Assembly (NCBI RefSeq): GCF_001542875.1
Contig: NZ_LMAF01000002.1
Span: 1,573,501-1,637,500 of the forward strand
Reading direction: 5' to 3'
DNA from: Erythrobacter sp. YT30
GTDB taxonomy: Bacteria > Pseudomonadota > Alphaproteobacteria > Sphingomonadales > Sphingomonadaceae
Length of the DNA stretch: 64,000 bases
Positions within the stretch are counted from its first letter, which is position 1. Every line of letters begins with the position of its first letter. Below, piece after piece: positions 8,269 through 16,187 of this stretch. The notes under the pieces were generated by a model. The model did no database searches, was not told the DNA's origin, and worked only from the letters and a program-made list of their open reading frames with translations. The translations under genes and the position numbers were made by a program.

Positions 8269-8898
8269 ATGCAGAATATTGAGATGATTGAAGGCGCAAG
8301 CATCGCCGAGATTGCTGATTGGTTGGCGGCAAAACTGTCAGGCGGTGACGGACCGTTTGCCATCACCATGCCGGGCGGTTCTACCCCGTTTCCCGTGCTG
8401 GCCGATTGGACCAAACGGAATGAGCAAAAGATGGATTGGAAGAGCCTTTCTGTGTGGCCCAACGATGATCGGATCGTGCCCGAAGATCACGAAGCATCGA
8501 ATACAGGCAAAATGCGGGCTCTGCTCGAACCTGTGGGGGCAAAGGTCGTTGCGCTCGGTGAAGACAGCCAGCCGCCGCATTTCGCGCTCACCTGGCTCGG
8601 CATGGGGCCTGATGGCCATATCGCATCGCTTTTCCCCAACACCGATCCGCAATCAGGCGATGCACAAGTGGTCCGCCGCCTGACGCCCGATCCCTTGCCG
8701 CCGCACGCCCCGTTTGATCGGATCACGCTGACGCTGCCCGCATTGCTGAATTGCGATGCGATCCTGTTCACTCTCGGCGGCGCATCGGATAAACGCGACG
8801 TGTTTGAAGCCGCGATGCGGGGCGAACATGATCTGCCCATTGCGCGGCTGCTGCGCGGCGCGAACGAACGCGGTATCAAGGTGACATGCTTCACCTGA
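8269..8898 (+). CDS. pgl: 6-phosphogluconolactonase
   Basis: 209 residues from ATG 8269. Signatures of the SugarP_isomerase/Pgl family: FAITMPGGSTPFPVL (residues 25-40), VWPNDDRIVPEDHEASN, and LTWLGMGPDGHIASLFPN, the conserved GMGxDGHxASxFPG-like loop holding the active-site His. It hydrolyses 6-phospho-gluconolactone in the pentose phosphate or Entner-Doudoroff route. zwf and edd are not adjacent. The next gene begins inside its 3' end (13-nt overlap), so the two are probably cotranscribed and coupled. At about 209 residues it is somewhat short for Pgl (usually 225-250). Confidence 0.92.
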   Translation: MQNIEMIEGASIAEIADWLAAKLSGGDGPFAITMPGGSTPFPVLADWTKRNEQKMDWKSLSVWPNDDRIVPEDHEASNTGKMRALLEPVGAKVVALGEDSQPPHFALTWLGMGPDGHIASLFPNTDPQSGDAQVVRRLTPDPLPPHAPFDRITLTLPALLNCDAILFTLGGASDKRDVFEAAMRGEHDLPIARLLRGANERGIKVTCFT

Positions 8899-9374
8899 TC
8901 ATCAAGGCGATCCCCGCACCGCTTCACCGCGCGGTGATGCCTTACGCGCACAAGGTTCGGCATTACTGGCGGCGATGGCGCGGCAAGCCCATTCAGGGCG
9001 CTGCGATAATCCTGACCAATCCGGCCGGCGAAGTGCTACTGCTTCGCCATTCCTACGGACCGCCCGTATGGGCTTTGCCGGGCGGAGGGATTGGCGCTCG
9101 CGAAGATCCCGCTGCTGCGGCGAGGCGCGAATTGGCCGAGGAATTGCAGATTTCTCCCACGTCGATGCAAAGTCTCGGAACCGTGGAAGAGGTCATTTCG
9201 AGCTCGCATCACATTGGGCATTTGTTTGCTGCCACGACCGACCAAACACCAAAGCCAGATGGCCGCGAAGTGGTGGAGGCGAGCTTTTTTGCCGCCGACG
9301 CGCTGCCGGACAACACCGGGCGCATATCCTTGTCGCGCATCGCAGCGTGGCGAGAGCGAACTGCCAGCCTTTAA
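8886..9374 (+). CDS. Nudix hydrolase
   Basis: 162 residues. The Nudix box is complete: GGGIGAREDPAAAARRELAEELQI (residues 60-83), matching GX5EX7REUXEEXGU with Leu-Gln in place of the last Gly position. The preceding PVWALPGGG is typical of NUDIX domains that cleave nucleoside diphosphate linkages. Substrate specificity cannot be read from the sequence. The start overlaps the pgl 3' end. Its stop overlaps that of the convergent dinB by three bases (TTAA shared), so no terminator separates them. Confidence 0.88.
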   Translation: MLHLIIKAIPAPLHRAVMPYAHKVRHYWRRWRGKPIQGAAIILTNPAGEVLLLRHSYGPPVWALPGGGIGAREDPAAAARRELAEELQISPTSMQSLGTVEEVISSSHHIGHLFAATTDQTPKPDGREVVEASFFAADALPDNTGRISLSRIAAWRERTASL

Positions 9375-10513
9375 AGCAGCGATAGTTGCGCGTTATCCTT
9401 GGGCGGCTCTTTCGTTTCGCCGCGATCAAGGTTTGACAGGGTCAGCCCCATCAACCGGATCGGCATGGGCAGCGGCAATTCCTCATCCAGCAAAGCGCGG
9501 CCAAGCTCGGCCACTTCCTCTTTCGTTTCGATCCAGTGAGAGACCGACTTTGCACGAGTGATCTGCTGGAAATTGTTGAACTTCATCTTCAGCGTGATGG
9601 TCTTGCCGCGCACAGGCTTCCCATCGATCTTTGCCGCCTCAATCCGGTCCCACACGACATCGATGATGTTTTCCAGCGTCTCTCGCAAGGCTGCACCACC
9701 GCCGATATCCTCGCTAAATGTCCGCTCTCCGCCGACGGATTTGCGAATGCGGTGGGCGCGCACAGGCCGCAGGTCGATGCCGCGAGCCGCGCGGTAGAGG
9801 TAATCAGCCATGCTGCCAAAATGGCTCCGCAGAAAGGCGATGTCTTTTGCTGCGAGATCAGCCCCAGTTTCAATACCGAGCCGCTTCATCTTTTCTTCCG
9901 CCTTGGGCCCGACGCCGTGGAACCGCCTGATGGGGAGACCGGCCACAAACTGCGCGCCCTGCCCGGGACGGATGACGCACATGCCATCAGGCTTGTTCTG
10001 GTCAGAGGCAATTTTGGCGAGAAACTTATTGTAAGACACACCTGCACTCGCGGTCAGCTGCGTTTTCGCGCGGATTTCCTGCCGGATCAGCTCAGCAATG
10101 CGGGTGGCGCTGCCTATGCCAAGGCGATCTTCGGTAACGTCAAGAAATGCCTCGTCAAGGCTTAGCGGCTCAACATGCGGGGTGTGATGTTCGAACACTT
10201 TGCGGATTTGACGGCTCGCCTCCTTATACGCATCAAACCGGTGCCGCACGAAAACGAGATCGGGGCACAACCGTTTCGCCGTCACCGATGGCATGGCCGA
10301 TCTGACGCCAAACTTACGCGCTTCATAGCTGGCAGCCGCCACCACGCCGCGCCCGCTCGATCCGCCTACCGCCACTGGTTTGCCGCGCAATTCCGGATGA
10401 TCGCGCTGCTCAACGCTCGCGAAAAACGCATCCATATCGACATGGATGATCTTCCTGAGGCCGTTTTCAGCCGCCTCATCCATTTCAGCAGAAGGAGATG
10501 CATCGCTGCTCAT
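9371..10513 (-). CDS. dinB: DNA polymerase IV (Y-family translesion polymerase)
   Basis: 380 residues from ATG 10513; a longer in-frame start at 10663 would run into the promoter of the divergent transporter and adds a non-conserved tail. Motifs: IIHVDMDAFFASVEQRD (first catalytic Asp, about residue 27), YEARKFGVRSAMP, SLDEAFLDVT (second acidic pair), helix-hairpin-helix region VGPKAEEKMKRLG, and a C-terminal QLSLL that fits the beta-clamp binding motif. It performs error-prone bypass, notably of N2-dG lesions. I see no convincing LexA box in the short upstream region. Confidence 0.95.
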   Translation of the reverse strand: MSSDASPSAEMDEAAENGLRKIIHVDMDAFFASVEQRDHPELRGKPVAVGGSSGRGVVAAASYEARKFGVRSAMPSVTAKRLCPDLVFVRHRFDAYKEASRQIRKVFEHHTPHVEPLSLDEAFLDVTEDRLGIGSATRIAELIRQEIRAKTQLTASAGVSYNKFLAKIASDQNKPDGMCVIRPGQGAQFVAGLPIRRFHGVGPKAEEKMKRLGIETGADLAAKDIAFLRSHFGSMADYLYRAARGIDLRPVRAHRIRKSVGGERTFSEDIGGGAALRETLENIIDVVWDRIEAAKIDGKPVRGKTITLKMKFNNFQQITRAKSVSHWIETKEEVAELGRALLDEELPLPMPIRLMGLTLSNLDRGETKEPPKDNAQLSLL

Positions 10514-10644
10514 TGCGGTGCCAAGATAGGCCGCACAGCGGACATAAGGAACCTTCACAAGGAACAATCGCGCCGCTGAAGTATTTTGTGCACATGCGAA
10601 AAGAACAGTGGTCACCATCGGCGCCCTCGGGCAAAGGGGCAGCG

Positions 10645-11928
10645 ATGGCGGCACCTCTCCCACAATCTGGCGCTACTCAAACGACCATTTCCAAGAAAGT
10701 GGGTGAGACCGAGCTTATCTGGATGATGGCGCTTCTGATGGCGCTTCAAGCTTTTGGCATCGATGCGATGCTGCCCGCGCTTGACGATATGGCGCTGGAA
10801 TTGGGCGTCGCCGAGGGCAATGATCGCCAGTTCGTGATCGGCGTCTATCTGCTGACAGCTGGCATGGGCGCGCTGGTGCCGGGCGCATTGGCTGACCGGT
10901 TTGGAAGGCGACCTGTTCTGTTCACAGCAATAGGTGTTTACGTCGTCCTCGCCATCGCCTGCGCGCTCATCACCACGTTTGAACAATTGATCGCGGTGCG
11001 TGCCGCATCCGGATTCTTTGCTGCGGGCATCGTCGCGCTGCCGCCTGCCATCATCAGAGACCGTGTGGGCGGTGACAAAATGGCGAAGATGATGAGCCTT
11101 ATCTTTGTGATCTTCCTCATGGTGCCCGCCGTCGCTCCGTTTATCGGCGAAGCCATTCTGGCAGCGACGGGCAGCTGGCGGATGATCTTTGCCGCCATGG
11201 CAGTGCAGGGCGTGTTGATGGGCCTTTGGATTTACGCACGTCTTCCTGAAAGCCTTGATCCTGAAAATCGCCAGGAAATCCTCCCGGTGGTGATCGGCCG
11301 CAACATGTTGAGCGCGCTGAGCGATCGTTCCGTGATCGGCTATGTCTTGGGCAGTACCCTGGTGTTTGGCGCTTTGTTCGGGTTCATCAATTCATCGCAG
11401 CAGTTGATCAGCGACGGGTTCGGCGCGCCGGACGCGTTTCCTTACGTATTTTTCGCGTGTGCCGGATCCATGGCGATTGCCAGTTGGTCCAATTCGCGGA
11501 TCGTCGAACGGTTCGGAGCGCGCCGCGTCAGCCACACTGCGATGTTCGCATTTATCGCCGTCGCAGCGTTGCAAGTGTTCTTTGCATTCCAGCCCGATGA
11601 AAGCCTGTGGCAATTCGTGCCGCTAATGGCGATCAATATGGCGCTTCTCGGCTTTATCGGCAGCAATTTCAGCTCCATCGCAATGAACCCGTTCTTCCAT
11701 ATCGCAGGGGCAGCAAGTTCGGCCCATGCCTTCGTCCGCATGACGAGTGCTTCGCTGATCGGCGGGGCGATTGGATACGCCTTCGATGGGACAGCTCGCC
11801 CGCTGGCGTTGGCCTTGTTGGCAAGCGGGGTCGTTTGCCTGCTGCTGGTTCTGTTCAGCGAAAAAGGTCGTTTGTTCAAACCGCCCCAGGCAACGCAGCG
11901 TTTTCCATCGGGGATGCGGGGCTGTTAG
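10645..11928 (+). CDS. MFS drug/metabolite exporter, Bcr/CflA type
   Basis: 427 residues from ATG 10645 (AAAGGGG six nt upstream); longer in-frame starts overlap the dinB leader. About 12 membrane helices. DRFGRRPVLF (about residue 79) is the MFS motif A between helices 2 and 3. The start AFGIDAMLPALDDMALELG, just before a helix, is typical of the Bcr/CflA (DHA1) group, which exports bicyclomycin, chloramphenicol or dipeptides. The true substrate is unknown. Its stop overlaps that of the convergent carboxyltransferase gene. Confidence 0.88.
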   Translation: MAAPLPQSGATQTTISKKVGETELIWMMALLMALQAFGIDAMLPALDDMALELGVAEGNDRQFVIGVYLLTAGMGALVPGALADRFGRRPVLFTAIGVYVVLAIACALITTFEQLIAVRAASGFFAAGIVALPPAIIRDRVGGDKMAKMMSLIFVIFLMVPAVAPFIGEAILAATGSWRMIFAAMAVQGVLMGLWIYARLPESLDPENRQEILPVVIGRNMLSALSDRSVIGYVLGSTLVFGALFGFINSSQQLISDGFGAPDAFPYVFFACAGSMAIASWSNSRIVERFGARRVSHTAMFAFIAVAALQVFFAFQPDESLWQFVPLMAINMALLGFIGSNFSSIAMNPFFHIAGAASSAHAFVRMTSASLIGGAIGYAFDGTARPLALALLASGVVCLLLVLFSEKGRLFKPPQATQRFPSGMRGC

Positions 11929-13466
11929 TGTTCCGCCCGTAAGCGCCGCCAAGCGAGATCGGCAAATTCACAAAGCAGAGGCCGCGTGTCGCGTGGGTCG
12001 ATTATGTCCTCGACGTTGAAGCGTTCGGCTGATCGGAATGGCGAGGTGACTTTGCCAAGTCGTTCCTTGATCGATTCTAATTCAGCCTCTGGATCGTCGG
12101 CGGCTTCGAGTTCGGACTTGTAGGCAACTTCCAGCCCGCCAGCGATGGGAAGCGAGCCCCAATCGCCCGACGGCCAGCAGAACCGGTACTGATATCTGTC
12201 CGCATTGCTCATCGCGCTACCCGCAATCCCGTAAGCGCGGCGCATGACGATGCTGGCGAGCGGCACGGTGGCGCGATAGATCGCGTTCATCGCCTGCACC
12301 CCATAGCGGATTGTCCCCGCCATTTCCGCCTCGCGCCCGATCATAAAGCCCGGATTGTCGACCAGATGCACGATGGGTAGCCGGAACTGGTCTGCCAATT
12401 TGACGAAGCGTTCGACCTTTTCGGAAGTCTTGGCTTCCCACGATCCACCAAGGAATGAAGGATCGCTTGCAACGATAGCCACGGGCCAGCCATCAAGGCG
12501 GGCGAGGGCGGTGATCGCCGCGCGGCCCCAATGCTTGCCGATCTCGAAAACGGTGCCGGTGTCGAAGACCATATCAAGGCACCGGCGCATCGAATAAACC
12601 TCATTCGGAGCGCGGGGGACAAGGCTCAACAGCGCCTCTTCCTTGCGGTTGACCGGATCGGTGCAGTTAGAACGGCGGGCAAGCTGTCCGACATGCTCAG
12701 GCATGAAAGACAGGAAATGGCGTGCACGGGCAAAAGCTTCAGCTTCGCTCCCCACTTCATCATCACACACACCGTTGCGGGTATGAATGTCAGCGCCGCC
12801 AAGCGCTTCTTTGTCCCTCGGATCGGTGCCCTCATCGCCGTCCATCGCTGCGACGACAGCAGGGCCAGCGGCAAATACCTGGCTTAGCCCGCGCACCATT
12901 ATCGAATAATGGCTGGCAGCCAGACGCGCTGCGCCAAGCCCCGCTGTTGGACCAAGCGCGAGCGCCACCACAGGCACCGTGTCGAGATTGCACACGACAT
13001 CACCCCAGCCGGGCACGGCGGGGATGTAGGTCGCGCCGATCTGCTCCAGCGTCTTGACGCTGCCGCCGCCGCCCGTGCCATCGATCATCTTGATGATGGG
13101 GAGCTTCAGCTCATGCGCCATTTGTTCGGCCTGCACCATTTTGCGCGCAATGCCTGCATCAGCCGCACCGCCTCGGATGGTGAAATCATCGGCTGTCGCA
13201 ACCACTGGGCGGCCATGCACGGTGGCTTTGCCGAACAGGAATGGGGCAGGGGTAAGGCCAGTCAGATCGCCTTTGTCATCGTACGATCCTTTGCCAGCGA
13301 TCTTGCCAATTTCGCGGAAGGATCCCGGATCGCAAATCGCCGCCAGCCTTGCGCGCGCATCCATTTTGCCGCGCGAATGCTGACGTGCGACTTTCTCCGA
13401 CCCGCCCATTTGTTCCGCGAGCGTTTCGCGCACGCGCAGTTCTTCGAGTTCTTTGGCCCAGGTCAT
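11925..13466 (-). CDS. acyl-CoA carboxylase beta subunit (carboxyltransferase)
   Basis: 513 residues, with both crotonase-fold halves of the carboxyltransferase domain: N-half GGAADAGIARKMVQAEQ and IDGTGGGGSVKTLEQIG; C-half GRAAITALARLDGWPVAIVAS and HLVDNPGFMIGREAEMAG. This subunit transfers the carboxyl group from biotin to an acyl-CoA. The biotin carboxylase/BCCP subunit is not in the window, and the sequence does not identify the substrate. Propionyl-CoA/PccB, methylcrotonyl-CoA and geranyl-CoA types remain open. It lies 10 nt after an NTF2-like gene in a probable operon. Confidence 0.85.
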   Translation of the reverse strand: MTWAKELEELRVRETLAEQMGGSEKVARQHSRGKMDARARLAAICDPGSFREIGKIAGKGSYDDKGDLTGLTPAPFLFGKATVHGRPVVATADDFTIRGGAADAGIARKMVQAEQMAHELKLPIIKMIDGTGGGGSVKTLEQIGATYIPAVPGWGDVVCNLDTVPVVALALGPTAGLGAARLAASHYSIMVRGLSQVFAAGPAVVAAMDGDEGTDPRDKEALGGADIHTRNGVCDDEVGSEAEAFARARHFLSFMPEHVGQLARRSNCTDPVNRKEEALLSLVPRAPNEVYSMRRCLDMVFDTGTVFEIGKHWGRAAITALARLDGWPVAIVASDPSFLGGSWEAKTSEKVERFVKLADQFRLPIVHLVDNPGFMIGREAEMAGTIRYGVQAMNAIYRATVPLASIVMRRAYGIAGSAMSNADRYQYRFCWPSGDWGSLPIAGGLEVAYKSELEAADDPEAELESIKERLGKVTSPFRSAERFNVEDIIDPRDTRPLLCEFADLAWRRLRAEH

Positions 13467-13476
13467 TTGATCCGTG

Positions 13477-14013
13477 TCACTCCGGCTCGGGTGTCGGAAT
13501 GGTGCTGATCGGATTGGGAGCGTTCAAGGCATCGCATTCATCCAGCGAGGTCATGGTGAAACTGGTATTGGTGACTTTCCAACCCCCGCCGGTTGAGTGG
13601 TCGGAGCGAAACTTCGCAAGGCTCATCGAATTGATGCCGCAATGGGTGCGCTCGCCATTCAAAAGAAAGACATAGGGGCCCCAAACATGCGCCATCGTCC
13701 CGTCGACCTTCACGTCTGAGTAATACATGTACTCGTCCGTGCCCTGTGGAGAGGTCTCCCACGCTTTCAGATGCTCGCCTGCGGTGACGATCCGGATATT
13801 CGGCTCCTCAGGTTCGCGGCGATCGTGAATGAATATGACACCATCAGGGATCATCGCCTCGGCAAGAGCAGTTTTGTCAGGTGAGCGCAGCGCATCGAAG
13901 AACGCATCGACGGCACCCCTGACTTGAAGCGCTTCTCTGTCGCGATTGAGTTCTTCAGCGGAAAGAGGTGTGGCAGTGATGGCTAGCACTGCGGCGATGG
14001 TGCGATTGATCAT
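13477..14013 (-). CDS. secreted NTF2-like (SnoaL/DUF4440-type) protein
   Basis: 178 residues. N-terminal signal INRTIAAVLAITATPLSAEE. The following REALQVRGAVDAFFDALRSPDKTALAEAMIPDGVIFIHDRR is the first helix-strand part of an NTF2-like cone fold. Later DVKVDGTMAHVWGPYVFLLNGERTHCGINSMSL and GWKVTNTSFTM match the strand pattern of DUF4440-type proteins. Periplasmic location is likely. Function is unknown; such folds serve as enzymes or as small-ligand binders. It sits 10 nt upstream of the carboxyltransferase gene. Confidence 0.75.
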   Translation of the reverse strand: MINRTIAAVLAITATPLSAEELNRDREALQVRGAVDAFFDALRSPDKTALAEAMIPDGVIFIHDRREPEEPNIRIVTAGEHLKAWETSPQGTDEYMYYSDVKVDGTMAHVWGPYVFLLNGERTHCGINSMSLAKFRSDHSTGGGWKVTNTSFTMTSLDECDALNAPNPISTIPTPEPE

Positions 14014-14052
14014 GGATTAAAGGTTAGGCCACAATCGCGCGGAAGAAAACCG

Positions 14053-14143
14053 CTCACCCTGAGCCTGTCGAAGGGTTGCTCTTCCGCTTTCGATCCTGAC
14101 ATTCAAAAAAAGACAATGCTTCGACAAGCTCAGCATGAACGGG
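14053..14143. repeat. sphingomonad-type inverted repeat (REP-like)
   Basis: CACCCTGAGCCTGTCGAAGG at about 14055-14074 and an opposed TGCTTCGACAAGCTCAGCAT at about 14117-14136 form an imperfect inverted pair about 45 nt apart. The core GAG(C)TTGTCGAAG is, to my knowledge, a very common dispersed palindrome in Sphingomonadales genomes. It lies directly after the crtB stop and may act as a transcript-end hairpin. Confidence 0.7.
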
Positions 14144-14144
14144 T

Positions 14145-15113
14145 TTACTGAGGTTGAGGCCGAAAATCGGCAATGCCCCACGTGATCGGGCCGTCGGGGT
14201 GTTTCTCGCGATTGATGACGGCTGAAAGAAACGCGCGTGCACCATACAGCGCCTTTTCCGCGCGCGGCACATAGGTGCGGCTGTTCCACGCTTCGATCCC
14301 GCGCTTTCTTACCTTGCGGCCGATCGCGCCATAGATACGTGCTGCGGACAAGACTGCCCAGCGGCTGCGAAAAGGCAGTCGCTCTGCGCCTACTCGAGCG
14401 GCCGCTTCATGCTTTTCGACGAGCGCCACAAGACGTGCGGCCATTTCGGCAAGTTCCTCGCGGTGATGCGGTTTGGTGTGCTGGCCGGGCTCGATATCCT
14501 GTTCGACCAGCCATTCCATCGGCAGATAACAGCGCCCCGCTGCATCATCTTCAACGATATCGCGCGCAATGTTGGAAAGCTGAAAAGCGAGACCCAGATC
14601 ATTCGCGCGGTCGAGTGTGTCGCTATCGTGTGGGTTAACGCCCATCACCACTGCCATCATCACGCCCACAGCGCCCGCGACATGATAGCAATATCGCATC
14701 ATGTCCGCCTCGGTCCGTGGGCGCCAATCCTCGGCATCAAGCGCAAATCCAGCAATGACGTCTTCGGCCATTTGCGGCGTAAGGCCAACTTCCTTTGCAA
14801 CGATACCGAACGCGTCAAAGGCGGGGTCACCTGTCGGCTTTCCTTCAAAGGCTTTGCCGGTGAGCTTTCGGATGAGGGCAAGGCGGCTATCCAAATCGGA
14901 CTGATCGCCCAGTTCGCCGCCCATCACCTGATTATCGGCAATATCATCGCACCGTCGGCACCAGGCATAAAGCAGCCAGGCGCGCTCACGCGTCTCCTTG
15001 TCGAACAGACGCGCCGCTGCAGAAAAGCTTTGCGAGCCTTGCTTTATGGCAAGGCGGGAGTGTTCAACGAGAGCCTCGCGGCGAGTGGATTGAATGTTCG
15101 GTTCGACGCCCAT
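14145..15113 (-). CDS. crtB: phytoene synthase
   Basis: 322 residues, squalene/phytoene synthase family. The first aspartate-rich motif is WCRRCDDIADNQ (about residues 51-62, D-D-x-x-D). The second is LSNIARDIVEDDAAGRCYLP (D-x-x-E-D). LNRANDLGLAFQLSN-like context is present, as in CrtB. The enzyme joins two GGPP molecules head to head to make phytoene. It is the last gene of the crtY-crtI-DUF559-LOG-crtB operon, 12 nt after the LOG gene, with no clear Shine-Dalgarno, so it may depend on read-through or coupling. A REP-like inverted repeat follows the stop. Confidence 0.95.
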   Translation of the reverse strand: MGVEPNIQSTRREALVEHSRLAIKQGSQSFSAAARLFDKETRERAWLLYAWCRRCDDIADNQVMGGELGDQSDLDSRLALIRKLTGKAFEGKPTGDPAFDAFGIVAKEVGLTPQMAEDVIAGFALDAEDWRPRTEADMMRYCYHVAGAVGVMMAVVMGVNPHDSDTLDRANDLGLAFQLSNIARDIVEDDAAGRCYLPMEWLVEQDIEPGQHTKPHHREELAEMAARLVALVEKHEAAARVGAERLPFRSRWAVLSAARIYGAIGRKVRKRGIEAWNSRTYVPRAEKALYGARAFLSAVINREKHPDGPITWGIADFRPQPQ

Positions 15114-15125
15114 GGTGGTGGTATC

Positions 15126-15707
15126 TTACAGATCTTCCGCCTTCATCTGGAAGATCGGTGTATGCGGTTGATAGCTTTCCATCTTGTCCAGCAGATCAGG
15201 AAGGGTCTCTGCCGCGATCAGAATGTTCGAATGCACTGGCCTAACAAATCCTACCTCGGCCATTTTCGCGTTGAAGGCGATTAGATCATCGTAAAAGCCA
15301 AAGGCGTTGAGCAGCCCAACCGGGTCCGAATGATAGCCGAGCTGTGCCCAGCTCATCGCTTCCCACAATTCGTCCATCGTCCCGACCCCGCCCGGAAGCG
15401 TCACGAAGCCATCGGATAGATCGGTGAACTTCTGCTTGCGTTCATGCATTCCCGATACCGCGATCAATTCATCACATTCGGGATTGGCCACTTCGGACTT
15501 GATGAGCGCATCGGGAATAACGCCGATAACCTCGCCGCCTTCCTGCTTGGCGCCTTTGGCCACAGCGCCCATCAGGCCAAGCCTGCCGCCGCCATAGACT
15601 ACGCCAATCCCGCGTTGAGCAAGAGCAGCGCCGACATCCTCAGCAAGTTCGATATAGCGCGGATCAGCAGGCGAGGCTGAGCCGCAGTAAATTGCGATAC
15701 GTTTCAT
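15126..15707 (-). CDS. LOG-family cytokinin riboside 5'-monophosphate phosphoribohydrolase
   Basis: 193 residues, TIGR00730/LOG family. GGGRLGLMGAVAKGA (about 39-53) and TLPGGVGTMDELWEAMSW (about 103-120), the PGGxGTxxE catalytic motif, are intact. LOG enzymes hydrolyse the N-glycosidic bond of nucleoside 5'-monophosphates (AMP or cytokinin nucleotides). A GGAGG site at 15713-15717 lies 5 nt before the ATG and inside the end of the DUF559 gene. The start also overlaps the DUF559 stop (ATGA). Sitting inside a carotenoid operon, it may be carried along or contribute to nucleotide turnover; the context gives no direct link to carotenoids. Confidence 0.9.
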   Translation of the reverse strand: MKRIAIYCGSASPADPRYIELAEDVGAALAQRGIGVVYGGGRLGLMGAVAKGAKQEGGEVIGVIPDALIKSEVANPECDELIAVSGMHERKQKFTDLSDGFVTLPGGVGTMDELWEAMSWAQLGYHSDPVGLLNAFGFYDDLIAFNAKMAEVGFVRPVHSNILIAAETLPDLLDKMESYQPHTPIFQMKAEDL

Positions 15708-16129
15708 AGATCCTCCTCAGTATGGGGAGGGGGACCATCCGCAGGATGGTGGAGGGGCATGTTGTTCAAAGCGACTAGCCTTTCATCACATATTTGGACG
15801 ATGCGCCTAATCACTGCGTCCATATCTTCAAGCACAAGTTTCGCTGGGATACGCGTGGTGGCAATGCCCTTTGACCGGAGGAAGTGCGAACGAGCGCGAT
15901 CTGCGTCCACTGCCCGGCGGGTATCATGGGCGCGTCCATCTACCTCAATATCCAGCTTTGCCTTTGCACAGTAAAAGTCGAGGACATAGCGGCCTGCAGG
16001 GTGTTGTCTTCTGAACTTGTAATCGCCGGGGCATTTGCGCAGTTCTTGCCAGAGGAGCGTTTCGGGTAGCGACATTTCGCTGCGCAATTTGCGGGCGAGT
16101 TTTATGGTTTGTCTTGGGCCTGTGATCAT
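15704..16129 (-). CDS. DUF559 protein, VSR/PD-(D/E)XK-type endonuclease-like, in a palindrome-bounded cassette
   Basis: 141 residues. The DUF559 core is clear: ARKLRSEMSLPETLLWQELR, then KFRRQHPAGRYVLDFYCAKAKLDIEVDG with Asp51, Glu62 and Asp64 placed like a PD-(D/E)XK nuclease site, and His68 as in VSR-like relatives. The biochemical role of the family is not established. The last about 17 codons (from residue 124, PLHHPADGPPPH) are encoded by the left palindromic repeat, so that tail is repeat-derived. The gene lies between crtI and the LOG gene in the same direction. Inverted copies of one GC-rich palindrome bound it on both sides, which suggests it came in as a unit. Confidence 0.8.
   Translation of the reverse strand: MITGPRQTIKLARKLRSEMSLPETLLWQELRKCPGDYKFRRQHPAGRYVLDFYCAKAKLDIEVDGRAHDTRRAVDADRARSHFLRSKGIATTRIPAKLVLEDMDAVIRRIVQICDERLVALNNMPLHHPADGPPPHTEEDL
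15724..15758. repeat. left inverted copy of a GC-rich palindromic repeat
   Basis: GGGGAGGGGG, then a hairpin ACCATCC-GCA-GGATGGT (15734-15750), then GGAGGGGC. The outer arms match the copy at 16140-16175 in reverse orientation; the hairpin arms differ in sequence but are each self-complementary, indicating a conserved structure with a variable loop stem. Confidence 0.85.
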
Positions 16130-16139
16130 GCCTTGCTGT

Positions 16140-16175
16140 GCCCCTCCACCAAGCTTCGCTTGGGTCCCCCTCCCC
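16140..16175. repeat. right inverted copy of the GC-rich palindromic repeat
   Basis: GCCCCTCC, then hairpin ACCAAGC-TTC-GCTTGGGT, then CCCCCTCCCC; the reverse complement has the same outer arms as 15724-15758. Together they bound the DUF559 gene and occupy nearly the whole space between crtI (ends 16188) and the LOG ribosome-binding site. Confidence 0.85.
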
Positions 16176-16187
16176 GAGGGGCAGGAT

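Noticed and set aside
9536..10165. 209-residue open frame on the plus strand
   Set aside because: Antisense to dinB; no known motif.
14409..15284. 291-residue open frame on the plus strand
   Set aside because: Antisense to crtB and the LOG gene, whose motifs are unambiguous.
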